From positions 7,132,501-7,196,500 of the forward strand of contig CM069880.1 in assembly GCA_036172665.1 (NCBI GenBank): a stretch of DNA of 64,000 bases, given 5' to 3'. This stretch comes from Prosopocoilus inquinatus. Lineage: Eukaryota; Arthropoda; Insecta; Coleoptera; Lucanidae. Below are positions 1 to 12,610 of this stretch, piece after piece; the first letter of the stretch is position 1, and every line of letters starts with the position of its first letter. A program made the translations under genes and the position numbers. The notes under the pieces were generated by a model that saw only the letters and a list, made by a program, of their open reading frames with translations, did no database searches and was not told the origin of the DNA.

Positions 1-1067
1 AGGCAGCTAGGCATTATCAACTTTGCAATCAGAGAAGAACGTTTGTTTTATAAATATCTAAGACAGGAGTAACAGAAACTAATTTGCATATACCCGTGCA
101 AGCCTGCACGTTGATGCCTTCATTACGGGGTTGTTTTAATGGAACACAATTTCCAAATATTTCGTTTGCAGCTACCGCAGATGCTAGTACGTGCGGTGCT
201 CCTTAAACTAAAGAAATTACTTCAGCAAAATTCTTCAATTAATTCATTTTAAAACTAGAACTTCAAATTATGGTGATTACTATAAAGCATCCAAAAAAAA
301 GAAGCATAATTTATGTGGGCTTGGTTTGGGCTGAGTACGAAGCGCCTTAACAAATAAGAAATTATTTCAAATTAATTCAATTTAAAATTAGAATTTGAAA
401 TTAGGAAGTTTGAAAAAAAAAGAAACAAAGTTTATGTTGATATGGGTTGAATTGAGTTGTGTGTGGTACTCCTTAAACACCAAATAAGAAATTAGTTCAG
501 TAAAATTCTTCTCGATTTTCACTTTAAAACTAGGACTTGAAATTATGGTGATTATAAGGAAGTACGAAAAAAAAAGAAGTAAAGTTTATGTGGGTTTCGA
601 GCCAGCAAAATACGTGAGCAGATAAGGCTTATACAAATTGCAAACGTATTATCGAAATTAACTTGGAACGATAATTTATTATGTTAGATATTTCATTACA
701 AATCTGAGCTAACAGTAACAGCAATTAATCATACAACATAAGCGGGCCCATTAAATTAAGTCATTATTCTAGACACGATGGCAAAAAGTTCGGAATATGG
801 GCATAATAATCGGGTCGTGGAAAATTGATAAAAAAATTTTCGCCTCTCCTTTATCCCCCCCCAGCTTCATTGTTTAATGTCTCATTTAACTTGCACAAAT
901 TTTTACCATTTAAATAAATTCTTGATTTCGAATTCAAATAGAAATGTGCGGCTGAAAACAGAACTTTGGTAAGTAGTGAGTACACGAGTAAACGATCTAT
1001 GTTCTTCAAAACGTTATGTATTTTTTTTTAATTCCAACCCAGTCTTGGCGACACTGGTGATTATGTT
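1..1067. repeat. AT-rich DNA with three degenerate tandem copies
   Basis: No gene is seen. Between about 200 and 605 a unit of roughly 130-150 bp occurs three times. Each copy opens with a CCTTAAAC-like stretch, runs through AAGAAATTA, a TTTAAAACTAG-like stretch and AATTATGGTGATTA, and closes with an A-run followed by AAGTTTATGT and TGGGTT. The copies are diverged, with the middle one missing a piece. The rest (1-200 and 605-1067) shows nothing recognisable. Confidence 0.6.
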
Positions 1068-3235
1068 ACTTTCTTTAAAGAATGATTTAAAAAGGAGCAG
1101 AAATCGAGAGTGACCATTACTTACAATTAGTGGTTATGAAGTCGCAAAAAGAAACCAGGGAAATTAAAGAAGAGAAGAGGAGAAAAACTAAAAACAGAAG
1201 GATAAGGTGCTATCGACCAGACAGGCCGGAATTTAGAGACAAATACGAAAACCAGATACAACAAGACATGCAAGGCATAACGGGGTGGGAAACGGTAGAA
1301 GGTATGTCGACGAGGCAATACTAAAAGCAGCCAAATGGGTGTGTGGGGCCACAAGAATTGTAAACAAAGAACACAAAAAGACGCAATGGTGGAATGAAAA
1401 AATAATGAACACAATGAAAACAAAAGAAAATATGGAAAAATTACCTAAGCAAGAAAACACAACAGGACTGCAAAGAATAGAAAACAGAAAGTAAGGCGGT
1501 CAAAGACATAATAGAAAATTGGAAGGGAACAATGTGGCTGGAGTAAAAATGAAGAGGGCGTACAACGAAAATCAAAAACTGTTCTATGGAGTGATGAGAA
1601 ACCAAAAAAAAAAAAAACAAGGAAACCATACGAAGAAACATAAAAGACGAACAAGGGATTATATTAAGAGAAGAGAAAAGTTATGGAAAGATGGAGACAA
1701 TACTTCAAGAATTTGTTAGAAGAGAGAGATATAACACCACAAATAAACATAACAGGCAATCTAAAGCAGACAAGAGGGAGAGAGAGTGGCGAACATGGAA
1801 AACAGATAACTGAAGAAGAAATCAAATCAAAGCGGCAATAAACAAAACAAAAGTAGGTAAAACACCAGGATAGGATAGGATAACAGCAGAAATGATAAAA
1901 GCCGGAAATGAAGAAATGGTAAGAATATTACAAATATTGATGAACAAAATATAAAAAGAAGGAATCGCCAAAACTAAAGGAGTGGCAAGTGGGAATCATA
2001 GTACCCGTACATAGACAGTAACAAATTCCGAGGAATCACACCACTCAGTGTATCACACGAGCGATGGAAAAAAGATTGAACGAAAAACTAGAGAAAACGT
2101 TAGAAGACATACAATTTGATTTCAGACTAAATAGAGTGATGACCGATACTTCAATCAGATAAGTGAGGGAAAAAGTTCTCAGAGAAGCAGAACAAGTACA
2201 CCTGTGTTTCATCGATTTAGAAGAGGCTTTCGACAAAATAGACAGAGAAGACATCTGGACGATCCAGGAGAATAGAGGTATTGATGAAGACAATAAATGG
2301 AACAAATGGGACAAACAGCAAATTATGTTAGAGTAAGATATCAAAGTCAGGGAGCTTCGAAATATTAAAAGGAGTCAGACAGGAGTGTACACTAAGTACA
2401 TTGCTGTTCTCGGTAGTAATAGATGACGCCATAAAAACAGAAAAATGACAAACAAAGAAATACTGGGTAAGATACTGGAACACGGAGAAAGTCGGAATAA
2501 AGGAGATAATATACGCTGAAGGTATGGTATTGATTGCAAAAGACGAGAAAAATTTGAATGAAATTCTAATGATGTATAATGAAAGATTGGAACGCATGAG
2601 CATGAGCATAAACGTGAAAAAATAAACGATAGGAAAGATTATGATCTTAGCCTTCGTTACAAAAAAAAAGTTACAGTAAGTTGATAGCTTATTATTTGGG
2701 TGGCGAGAGATGGAAGGCTAAACCAAAAAAATAGGGCAAGGGCAGAAGCAGTTGGAAAACTTTTTAATACCATCAATAACACGTTCCTAGGCAAAAAAAT
2801 AAATACCAAAATCAACAAAATTATAAATCATCAAAAAAGTGGCGACACCAATACTTATGGGTTCAAAGTGTGGACGTAAACACAGACACAGAAGTAAGAT
2901 ACAAAGCACCCAAAAGAGATTCCTCAGAAAGATTGAAGGGAAAAGGAGACTAGACAGGATAAGAAATGATAACATACGAGAAACAATAGCAATAAAGCCG
3001 AGACAAGAAAAAAATCAATTGAGATGGTTTGGACATATACAAAAAATGGGACAAGAAAAGAGCATATGAAGCCAGGGAGATCAGAATTCGAAGACATCGA
3101 GAGAAGAAGCAGAGCAACAGAAACGTGGGGGACAGATAACAAGTTTAGCATGAAATAGAGAAAGATGGAAAGAAATATGGAAAAAACCAACCTGGCCTAA
3201 CTCACTCACACCAGCCTACACCGAGAAAATTAAAA
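1068..3235 (+). mobile_element. LINE (non-LTR retrotransposon) fossil, copy 1
   Basis: A degraded, 5'-truncated LINE reading left to right, with coding remnants in all three frames. It begins inside the endonuclease domain, where the SDH motif is readable near 1110. It continues with KKTQWWNEKI (about 1375) and the reverse-transcriptase fingers region around TAEMIKAGNEEM (about 1885). The palm motif HLCFIDLEEAFDKIDRED lies at about 2200, the IIYAEGMVLIAKDE region at about 2505, and the thumb/C-terminal segment LRWFGHIQKMGQ at about 3020. The last recognisable coding piece is WKEIWKK (about 3170). The catalytic YADD box reads YAEG, and stops and frameshifts are frequent, so it is dead. Its layout fits an endonuclease-encoding LINE of the RTE/CR1-like kind, but I cannot fix the clade. 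It is closely related to the copy at 4690. Confidence 0.88.
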
Positions 3236-3314
3236 TTTCAAAATTTTTAAAGCAAGTAACAATTTTCAGTAGTCTTTTTATTTCAAAATATACATATATT
3301 TTTAAGTTTTGCTT

Positions 3315-3787
3315 TATACTGGGTGAGTCTTTTTAACCTGGATTTGTCAGATATCTGCAGAAAAAAGGTATCTTGCGGAAAAATGTCCGAATTAAAAAGT
3401 TAATTACTCCGCAGAGGAAATTGGCTGGTGTTCAAATTAATCCCCCTCTTCTTCGCCCGCGGGGGTGTGGCAGGGGTAACTTTGAGTTTGAAATCTTAAA
3501 CAGGAATCCTCATTTTTTATTATAGATTTCGATAATACGTCAAAAAGTATGAATGTTTCATGGGAAACAGTCCTTTGTGACAGGTGGCGCTGTAATCGAC
3601 GAAATCTCATTTTTCTCATTTCTTCTATTGAAACTTCAAACCAAAACTCTCTCTCCTGCCTTGTCGGTGTAAGAGGGGGCAATCAATTTCCCCGCGGAAT
3701 AACATTAACATTTTAATTTTGACATTATTTCCGTTTACTACAGATAATCGATTTAACAATTTCAGGTTAAATAATTCACCCTGTATT
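3315..3787. mobile_element. Foldback/MITE-like element with GGGTGA termini
   Basis: The left end ATACTGGGTGAGTCTTTTTA matches the reverse complement of the right end (ATACAGGGTGAATTATTTAA), and both continue into AACCTG. Internal parts are also loosely inverted: a GGAAATTG near 3416 faces a CAATTTCC near 3682. Flanking T/A-rich bases would allow a TA target duplication, but the exact ends are uncertain. It has no coding capacity. The same terminal style (ATAC-GGGTG) is seen in the palindrome at 41509. Confidence 0.65.
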
Positions 3788-4574
3788 ATATCCGTTCTTT
3801 TTTCAGGCCACACTTCCAAAAATATCCACAAATCTCTTCTCCGATCTGATTTTAAATAAATAAAAATTTAATGAGTTTCGTTTTATTTTCGAATAAACTG
3901 GAACGTTCGTTTAAGTGTAACCTCATGGTAGTCTTATTTTCGTGAATGGTAACCGAAATGTTAATGCCCGGATTAAATTTTTAAAACGAGTAAAGCCAAA
4001 TTTCGCAGCGAAATGTTTTGTCGGATTAGAGGGAAAAAATCCATCGGGATGCGTCAAACAATTCGCTGAATCCTGGGGCTTTCGTTCGTCGCATCCCTAC
4101 ACATTTTACTACCCTAATTCATTGAAACGCTTTTTTTACGGTTTAGAATATTAACGATTCCGAGCTTACTCCGCAAACTACCGCAAGCTGACGTAAATAA
4201 TTAATACGATCACGTACGAAAGCTTTTCTTTTTTTCTTGTCAACAGTGCATGTATTTTTAACAACACAACAGGCAAAAAAAATCCTTTTCCATAAACAAC
4301 CCTTACATAATACATCCCCGTGTTCATTCAGCGTTGTATGTATGTACTCCGGGCGTATAAAATATTATATTAATCATAAAATGTTTTATTATTTCCGTAT
4401 TATACCGCAGGACGTTCAAAAATTAGCGCTGCTAAAAAAAAGTTAATTTAACGCGACGAAAGGGTAAACTGATCGTTTCCGTATCACATTCTTTGAAATA
4501 ACAGTTTATACGTGACCCTTTTTTCACTTTTTTTTCAAAGAGAATGAAAGCACGATAAAAATATGGCGGTGGGC
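3788..4574. other. No feature recognised
   Basis: AT-rich DNA with short chance open frames on the plus strand (for example 3942-4154). I see no protein family, no splice-site context and no repeat structure here. Confidence 0.5.
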
Positions 4575-4680
4575 GAGATGAAAAGCTCATTTTATTTATG
4601 AACACGATAAATATATGTACAAGGTGATATATGGTTCTCTATCTTCTTGGTGGTTAATGATTTAAACATTATTTTTATTA
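4575..4680 (+). repeat. 106-bp direct repeat, left copy
   Basis: It begins GAGATGAAAAGCTCATTTTA and runs through ACGATAAATATATGTACAAG and GGTGATATATGGTT to GGTTAATGATTTAAACATT. A second copy in the same orientation lies exactly 1,020 bp downstream (5595). The two bracket the second LINE fragment. The repeat is far too long for an ordinary LINE target duplication. Confidence 0.8.
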
Positions 4681-4689
4681 TGTTAATTT

Positions 4690-5594
4690 CTTTAATTTCT
4701 TTAAAGAAATGGTTAAAAAATACAGGAGAGGAACAGAAATCGGTAGTGACCACCAGGATCAGTGGTTATGAAGTGGCAAAATACCAAGAGACAAGAGAGT
4801 CAAATACCAAAAGCAGATACAACAAAACATGAAATGCATAACGGGGTGGGAAACGGTCAAAGATATGTGGACGAGGCAATACTAAAAGGAGCGAAAGGGG
4901 AGTGTGGGATCACAAGAATTATAAACAAAGAACACAAAAAGACACACTGGTAGAACGAAAAAATAGAGAATGCAATCAAAACAAAAAAGAAAAATGAAAG
5001 AATTACCTAAGTAAGAACACACAACAGGACTGCAAAGAATACAAAACAGACAGTAAGGCGGTCAAAGACATAATAGAAAATTGGAAGGAAACAATGTGGT
5101 TGGAGTTTAGAGAAAAAAACGAAAAGGGCGTACAACGAAAATCAAAAACAAGGAAACCATACGAAGAAACATAAAAGACGAACAAGGGACTATATTAAGA
5201 GAAGAGAAAAGTTATGGAAAGATGGAGACAATACTTCAAGAATTTGTTAGAAGGGAGAGATATAACACCACAAATAAACATAACAGGCAATCTAAAGCAG
5301 ATAAGAGGGAGAGAGAGTGGCGAACATGGAAAACAGATAACTGAAGAAGAAATCAAATCAAAGCGGCAATAAACAAAACAAAAGTAGGTAAAACACCGGG
5401 ATAGGATAGGATAACAGCAGAAATGATAAAAGCCGGAAATGAAGAAATGGTAAGAATATTACAAATATTGATGAACAAAGAAGGAATCGCACCAAAGGAG
5501 TGGCAAGTGGGAATCATAGTATCCATACTTAAAAACGGAGACACAAGAGATTGTAATAACTTCCGAGAAATCACACTACTCAATGTAGTAGGAA
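4690..5594 (+). mobile_element. LINE fossil, copy 2 (truncated at both ends)
   Basis: This is the same family as the element at 1068-3235 and is co-linear with it. The shared sequence begins at the same point (TTTCTTTAAAGAA, just before the endonuclease motif) and runs through EIGSDH (about 4737), the GAAGAGAAAAGTTATGGAAA segment (about 5198) and TAEMIKAGNEEM (about 5415). It then reads KEWQVGIIVSILKNGDTRDC and FREITLLNVVGR, reverse-transcriptase motifs lost in copy 1. It stops abruptly at 5594, where the sequence passes into the flanking direct repeat. The palm, thumb and 3' tail are missing. The piece carries several stops and is non-functional. Similarity to copy 1 is very high over the middle part, suggesting both derive from a family active not very long ago. 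Confidence 0.88.
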
Positions 5595-5702
5595 GAGATG
5601 AAAAGCTCATTTTACTTATGAATACGATAAATATATGTACAGGGTGATATATGGTTTTCTACATTCTAAATCTTGACGGTTAATGATTCAAATATTATTT
5701 TT
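5595..5702 (+). repeat. 106-bp direct repeat, right copy
   Basis: Second copy of the 4575-4680 sequence, with the same order of motifs (GAGATGAAAAGCTCATTTTA, GATAAATATATGTACAGGGT, GATATATGGTT, GGTTAATGATTCAAA) and a few substitutions and small insertions. It adjoins the LINE fragment directly. The LINE reading frame seems to pass into it without a visible joint, so the breakpoint may lie in microhomology. Confidence 0.8.
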
Positions 5703-6742
5703 TAATTTGCATAAATTATATTTGCAAGGTAAACTAAATATTAGGAAAGTGTTAAAAATCAGACGGATTGCTTCCAACGGCGCACGCTTTATATTGTAAC
5801 GTAAATAAATACAGAATTTTAGAAGATGAAATCCATTATGAAAAACTCTGTAAAACTGAAACCATACGAGTCTTTCTCCGACGACTAATTTATTTATTAA
5901 CTGAAAACTTGAAAGGCACGTGTTGACTGCAATAAAATTACCTCGTTAAAAGGTCTTTAAACCAAACAATTTGAACATGCCGGCGTCTGTTTGGTTCTTT
6001 TCGGCTGTACGTACTTGTTTACAAACTAAATAATTAATATTTCATCTTGAAACGTAAATTAAAATTCATAAACAAATAAATAACAAGCAGCTACCGGACT
6101 ATGTAAATAGGTACCTGGAAAAGACTCCGTTTAATAGAATTTCTAGCTAATGCGATTTGAGATAATAAAGGTAAGCGAGTTGAGCGTGGAGTTTTTTACA
6201 AATATTTAAAACTGGAAAATGAATGACACGGTTGTTGTAAATGTCAGCGATTTCGAAACGTGAAACGTGTTCGGGTACGAAAGACTTTATAGAGATTCAA
6301 TTTACTTTTACATAAAACCGTTTTAATAGAACCGAGTACGTTACATCAGGTAACAAATTCTCTTTAACACGAGCAATTCAAGCAATACGCTTTGCGAATA
6401 CCTACGTTCAACTTCCTGCGACTCCTGTTAGATTGTATGCGTCATTCCAAGTTATTTCAACCAGATAATTATCTGTGTACTGATACTCCTAACAAATTCC
6501 ACAATACACCAAAAATTAATTAAACGATACGAACCTTCTCCATCCTCCAAAGTAGTACGTGTGTAACAAGTTTAGTTTAATTGTTCTCTAGTTCAAAGAC
6601 AGAAATATTCGTTGAATTGATTGAAATTGTTACCTACAAAGTTTCAGTCGAACACAAAATTCATTTTTCAAAATATCCGATGATAAAATACAATTTCAAA
6701 ATTATTAATTAAATTCTAACATTCCTAACATTTTTATTTCAC
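5703..6742. other. No feature recognised
   Basis: AT-rich DNA. I found no coding stretch, inverted repeat or array that I could support. Confidence 0.5.
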
Positions 6743-7130
6743 AGCAAAATTTAATTTCAAATAATCCATGGAGTATAAGGGGGCATACAAACGCACGTAC
6801 ACGTTTATAAGTACGTGTGCAAGCAGGTGAGCACAGCGATTTTTAAAAGTAATAAAACTGCAATGTCAGACGGAAAGAGATTCCAGCCATGATCCTCAAA
6901 GACTAAATAGTGGAAAGGTATAAATAATGGTGAAGATATCACAAAAGTCGAAAAAAAGGTACAGTCTCAGGTCTTAATACCTTTACGTTGCTCGGGGGTC
7001 GCCGTTTAGACTGTGATTGAAAATCAATAAACAACTAACGTTTCTGCTAGACTGCAAAATTTAATTTCAAATAACACGGGGGCAAATACACGTTTACAAG
7101 CATATGCGCAAGCGTGAGCAGAAAAAAAAA
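6743..7130 (+). repeat. Direct repeat pair about 310 bp apart
   Basis: The segment GCAAAATTTAATTTCAAATA followed by GGGGGCA, an ACACGTTTA and GCAAGC-GTGAGCA occurs at about 6743-6832 and again at about 7052-7123. The copies are clearly related but diverged. The DNA between them (6840-7050) is unique here. Confidence 0.65.
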
Positions 7131-10100
7131 ATGCCACGCACTACAGAAAGATATGACGTAAAGTTCCACTATCACTACGTAGGTATACCACTACCAAAAT
7201 AGTGATTTACGAACAACGGAAACTTGTGTAGTGGTAGTCGTCGTGAGGTTGGGCGGAATTTCATACCTTCATACCTGCTTGAATGTAAAGAAGTAAATAA
7301 TATTCTCGCAGTGTTGTTTATAAGCGGTTTCATTAGACCACATCACAGAAAATTACACTAGGGTAATTCTGGCGTCGAATCTTGTTTGCAGACGTCAAAA
7401 CCTGCACCACCAAGCCGCATCAATGGCGGACACAGGGATGACTGCACCCGCCTATCACCAAAACCACGGTTTACACCATTCAACAACACCCGCCGAAGAT
7501 CAAAGGAACCGACGGACTATTTTACGACCATGTACTAATTACTCCCCCGAACATGCTTGATTTCGACGATTAAAGTAACTCACATTGGATTTGTGCCGAA
7601 AATAAACGGCACATTGCACATATTTTACTTGAAACGTGCTTGGAAATTCATTCATACCATTCATACCTAATGAGATAGTTACGCATAAGTGTGTGCCGCA
7701 GACTTACTCGAGTTATCTTGAGATTTGCTTCTGCGAGTAAGCTCGCGAACTTATACGATCGTCTAGGGGTGCTTTAACTTTAAGTTTTTTTCTTTTTTTG
7801 ATTTGAGGATATGAATCGCGGAGATGATTTTCAATAAAATGATATGTACTTTTTTTTCTGAATATATTTAAAATGAAATGTAAACAAGTTTCTAATTAGA
7901 GAGGGCTTAAACGTTATTTTAACGTGAAATTTTCCAATGTCTACCGAATTATAATTCAATTAAACACCAATCTGCACCTGAATTATAAGTATAGCTTGGT
8001 TGAAAATCGTATTATAACGCGCGATGCCCCGGTTTACCGTCTTCGGCTAAGTCCTAGAGAAGGGTGATAAGTACTGTCACAAACAGTGAAATCCAAACAA
8101 GAAATTTCTGCCCCGATTTAATATCTTCATTTGGATCCTCTATGTGTGATCTCTGGCTCAGAAAATACAAGGAAAAGCAATAAACTCGAAAAACGTCGAC
8201 TGATTTATTTTATATTTAGCCTATGCAGCCGAGTTAACGTGAAAAACGCCTTTCATTCGTTTGACTGACTAAAAGCTCTCACGAACTCAATACCCTTTTG
8301 TTTAGCCACTTTAATAAAGTTACCGTTTACCTAACATATTTTATCAATCGAAACTATAGGAGAATTGGGAAATAAAGTTGCTTTTTTTATTGGTGTACCC
8401 AGGTACTTCTTTGGAAATTATTTTTTTTTTATATATATTCTTGAAATAATCATAAGCTTAAAGCTTGAAATTGTACTTACATAAATGTAATTTAGGTAGA
8501 ATTTCACACTTATAACACAGGCGTGAAAAGCAGAATATTCCAACAGCGCCTTCCCATCGCATAAATAAATCTCAACCTGGCATGAGTTATGTGGCATTTA
8601 GAAATTTTAACTTTATCAGAACAGATATTTTTTACCGTGTGGATGATATACAAGCGTGTAGATTTCGTTATTATTTCGGTGACGAATCAAAACGTGGATT
8701 TCTGCATTTCAAAAGCGCCAGATCAACCGATAATAACACTACAAAATATCCGTATTTACTGTTGTGCAGGGGTGGAATCTATTTTAAAGCCAATTATCTG
8801 GACCGAAAATTGATGACGTAGCTGAGCTGTTTAGCCAGTTACCTGTATCTAATGCATAATTTATTGCATTATGAGAACCAACTCAGATTTCAATTCCCAA
8901 CATAAATGGTGGATGCGCCGGATTTAATGCACACTTAAAGTGTTGCTTCGAGTTATAAATTATATACGCAATAAAGCAAAGCAAAAACTATTTCGAATTT
9001 TATTCTACTTACCGTGGAAATCTTAAAATAAGGCAATACGTGACTTCCAAACAATCTCCTTTTCTAAGTGCAGTTAAGTCGAGGAAGAAATCGCTTAAAA
9101 ATATTAAAAGTAGAAATAACAGGTTAAGCTTTCTCTTAATTGTTGTTGCGCTTTAAAGTTGGAATTTATTGTGTTTTAAATTTAAATCCTGTAATAATAG
9201 TAAATTAAAAATTAACTACATGTTTCAATTCTCTTTTCCAGGTAAAACGCGTGCAAACTAGATGAAACATAACAAAGTTAAACTTTGTAATTTCATAGTC
9301 TCCTAAGCAGAAAAGTTAAACAAGAGATCCTTTCTAATTTTTATCCCGTCTAAACTTAATCTCAACACAGGAATTGAAAATAAACAAGTCGTATTTATAA
9401 AATCACTACCTGCAAGTTACCCCACGGTCATATCTTTGAAGATCTTTACCCTTCATTTTAATTAATCTTGCTTGAGTTAACGTTGAGTTCCTTTATGTCA
9501 TAACTGCGGTTATAAATGCGCTTATTTCCGGCTTTTTGTTGGAACCAATCCTGACAAAATAAGTTTCAAAGCGGTCGTTACTGCTGAATATTTATGATTA
9601 ATCTCGGCGATTAATATTCCGGGGGCATTTCAAATTTTTCGTACAAATAATTCCTTTGGCCCGGCTCAATTCCTGTATTTTTTTTTCTTTTCCTTCAAAG
9701 CCGGCCTTATTTTTTTTTCTTCGTAAGAAATTGCAACAACATCGGAAATACCTCAGCAACACGGAATAGCTGAGTATAAATTTAACGTATAATAAAGGAT
9801 AAAATGTCCGCGAGATAGTTGTTGAAATAACGTGTTCCATGTACTAAATATTATGCTATCGCGATCGTTGGAAATAGCAGGCGCAGATATGTTAGCACAT
9901 AGGACGGCTATTGGGCTGATTGGTATAAGTAAGCGGCCAAACCCGAGCTACGGCGATAGACAAGAAAATTATAAAATCACCTTTACGTCCCTACATTAAA
10001 ACAAACGTGTATCATATACCACAATTAAATACATTTAATGTAGTAACATTTTGTGACTGATGTAATACAGTACAAATCTGGCATAAATACATGAGAATTA

Positions 10101-11855
10101 ATAAAATATGCATTTGACTGTAAATGTTTAATAAATATATCAAAACCAAAATATGGTTGAATACACGTATATTAAACTATACTACACTTTGACGTATTGT
10201 TTGGATTAATTTCAAACCTAGCCTTTAGTTAATATTCCTTGCACAACATGAAACAATGCCTACATTAAACCTTGACGACTGTTGTGATAACAACAATCAT
10301 CACAAAAATGTTGTTACAATTATATCGGATACTGACTGCATCATAGCTGATAGGTTTTACAAGAAATTACTTGATCATTGACCTCTTGTACTCAGAAATA
10401 ATCAATTTTATATATACGGTCAACATCAACATGCATGAAAGAATTTTGTATATCTACACATAGATTTCTAAACTAAAGGCAGTAGAACTAAATATAAAAC
10501 GTTATAGAAATTACTGTGTGGTTGTTTTATTTAAACTTCAGCGAAATGGTTTAAATTTGAGAGTAAATGGTGCGAGTAAGCAAGTTAATCTCGAACATGT
10601 GCAGGTTTGAAACATATATATAGTATGGTACGTGTTAGTGTTAACGCTTTAGTTCGTTTTATAGGTAACGGATAGTTTCAAACGAGTAGCAGGTAAATCT
10701 GAGAATAATAATAACAGCAACAGGAAAATACGTCCTAATTTAACTTAGAACGTTTGGGAGGTGATACCAACTCTCTCGGTGTGATTTAGTGCGAAATGCT
10801 GGAAGGTCGCAGAACACGGAGGTTGAATCGAAACGCCGCTTTTTTGTGGATCGCTGAATAGCGGATCGAGTTCCTGTTTTTCTATAGCCCTTGTTATAGT
10901 TGAACATTTCGGTTATACAACATATTTTATCCCCCAGCAACTTGAAATTACTTCGGGCGTATAATAGTTCCGCTCGTTTAAAACTTTTACCGACATGTTC
11001 CGAAAATGAAAACTCAATACTCAATATGCCAATGCCAATCCGTGGGGTTCAAATTCGGTCATATTTTATTCATTTTATGAATCGCCGCCTAAATGGCAGA
11101 TACGTGTAACAAATCGAAATGTTTCAAATTAATACGACAAAGCTACAGTTTCAGACGATTTACAATATTTTCCAAAGACGATTTTACATAGACGAACATG
11201 TAAAATCATTTTACAAATCGAAGATGATAAGGTATTCATTAGAAGTAAACGCAATTTCTAATACTTGCCCCATTACAATCAACTTAAGGGAGGTACTAAC
11301 GCCTATTGATCTTGATACTTACATTTATAACTCTTCTTTGCCAATTTTAACAGTATATTGCCTGGGCATACACGAATAATTTAACGTCATCATTACAACC
11401 AAGAAATAGTTATTATTTTTTTACATAATTTCAAGCACCCTGTACCTGTGTACTACAAATGAGATATTTTTTATTATCAATTTTTACTTAAAAAAATATT
11501 GACGCAGAACGCTTCTACATCCCTTAAAATCAAATGTAATGATAAATGTCAGATGAAATTTATCTTGAACGGTGTAGGGGCTGGACACCGAAAAATTAAA
11601 ACCGCTTAAGAGTAAGTACCCTTATTTTATACAATACAGGAAAATAACATAAGAATAAGTCGTTGAGAATTAAAAATTATAGCCAAATATGAAATTATAG
11701 TCCTCTATCTGAAAAAATTAAAAAGAAAATCATACTTTACTATGAATCACTCTGTTTACATACTACATTAGGAAATACTGGTTGGATTAATGAATCCATT
11801 AAAATAATATAAATCGTTACTGTTAATTATATTTAATTAAAAAAATTAAAGAGCA
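7131..11855. other. No gene recognised
   Basis: 4.7 kb of AT-rich sequence. Short open frames at 8582-8821, 9598-9840, 10740-11024 and 11119-11379 show no family motif, no supporting splice context and ordinary AT-rich composition, so I treat them as chance. Around 7150-7280 there are short self-complementary bits (CACTAC and GTAGTG) that I could not resolve into an element. Confidence 0.5.
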
Positions 11856-12610
11856 GCTCGAACAATCTCAAGGTCAACCGAACTCGACCCAACGAGTGAC
11901 TTCTATTTAACCCAAGCAAAAAAAATTAAAAAAACTGCGAAATTTCAGGGCCAACCAAACTCGATTCACCAAGTGAACTCTATTTAACCCGAGAAATTTC
12001 AAGGTCAACCAAACTCGACCCAACAACTGTTTTAAAATCGAGCGAGTCATTCGAATTGCGGTGGAGCTTTTCAAGCTACTCATCTGCTCATGAGGCCCTA
12101 ATTAGGGCTGAAATAGCGCTGTACAGATGATGCTTGAGCGCCCCACTGCAATCTGAGCTGACTACATACTACTGGCTACAAACTTTAAGCAATAAAAAAA
12201 GAAGTAAGAAATTTCCCGGTCAATCCAACCTAACTCCATTCAATCCAAGTAAAAAAATGGTTAAAACAAATTAAAATCAACGTCAACAAATTTCAAGGTC
12301 AACTGACCTCACCCAACTTATATCATATTGCATTCCATTCTGCACAAGTAAAATATTAAGAAAAATAAGTAAAAAATTCATAAAAAATTTTAAAATTCGT
12401 AAAAAAATATTAAAATTCGTAAAAAAATTTAAAATTCATACATGGATTAGAGTCAAGCTTAACAAATCTCAAGGTCAATCCTTCTCTATCTAACTTCATC
12501 TAACACAAGTAAAGGATTAAAATTACAAAAAAGAAATTAAAAATTAATTAAAATGAAACTTAACCAATCTGAACGTCAACTTAAGCCAACCCAGCTCTAT
12601 TAACTCAAGC
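11856..12610 (+). repeat. Degenerate short tandem array (AAATTTCAAGGTCAACC unit)
   Basis: At least seven copies of a unit resembling AAATTTCAAGGTCAACC, then AACTCGACCCA, then CTATTTAACCCAAGCAAAA. They start near 11862, 11938, 11994, 12210, 12285, 12457 and 12556. Spacing is about 55-110 bp apart from a break where a hairpin element intervenes. The copies are C-rich on this strand against an A-rich background, and divergence increases to the right. Confidence 0.72.
12055..12152. mobile_element. 98-bp near-palindrome (hairpin MITE candidate) inside the array
   Basis: The left arm, from ATTGCGGTGGAGCTTTTCAA through CTCATCTG, faces the right arm, from CAGATGATGCTTGAGCG to CCCCACTGCAAT. The centre is the perfect palindrome GCCCTAATTAGGGC. 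It splits the short tandem array, so it looks like an insertion. I could not define a target duplication, so the ends are approximate. Confidence 0.6.

Noticed and set aside
1127..1654. Minus-strand hydrophobic frames
   Set aside because: They are the antisense of the A-rich LINE coding strand.
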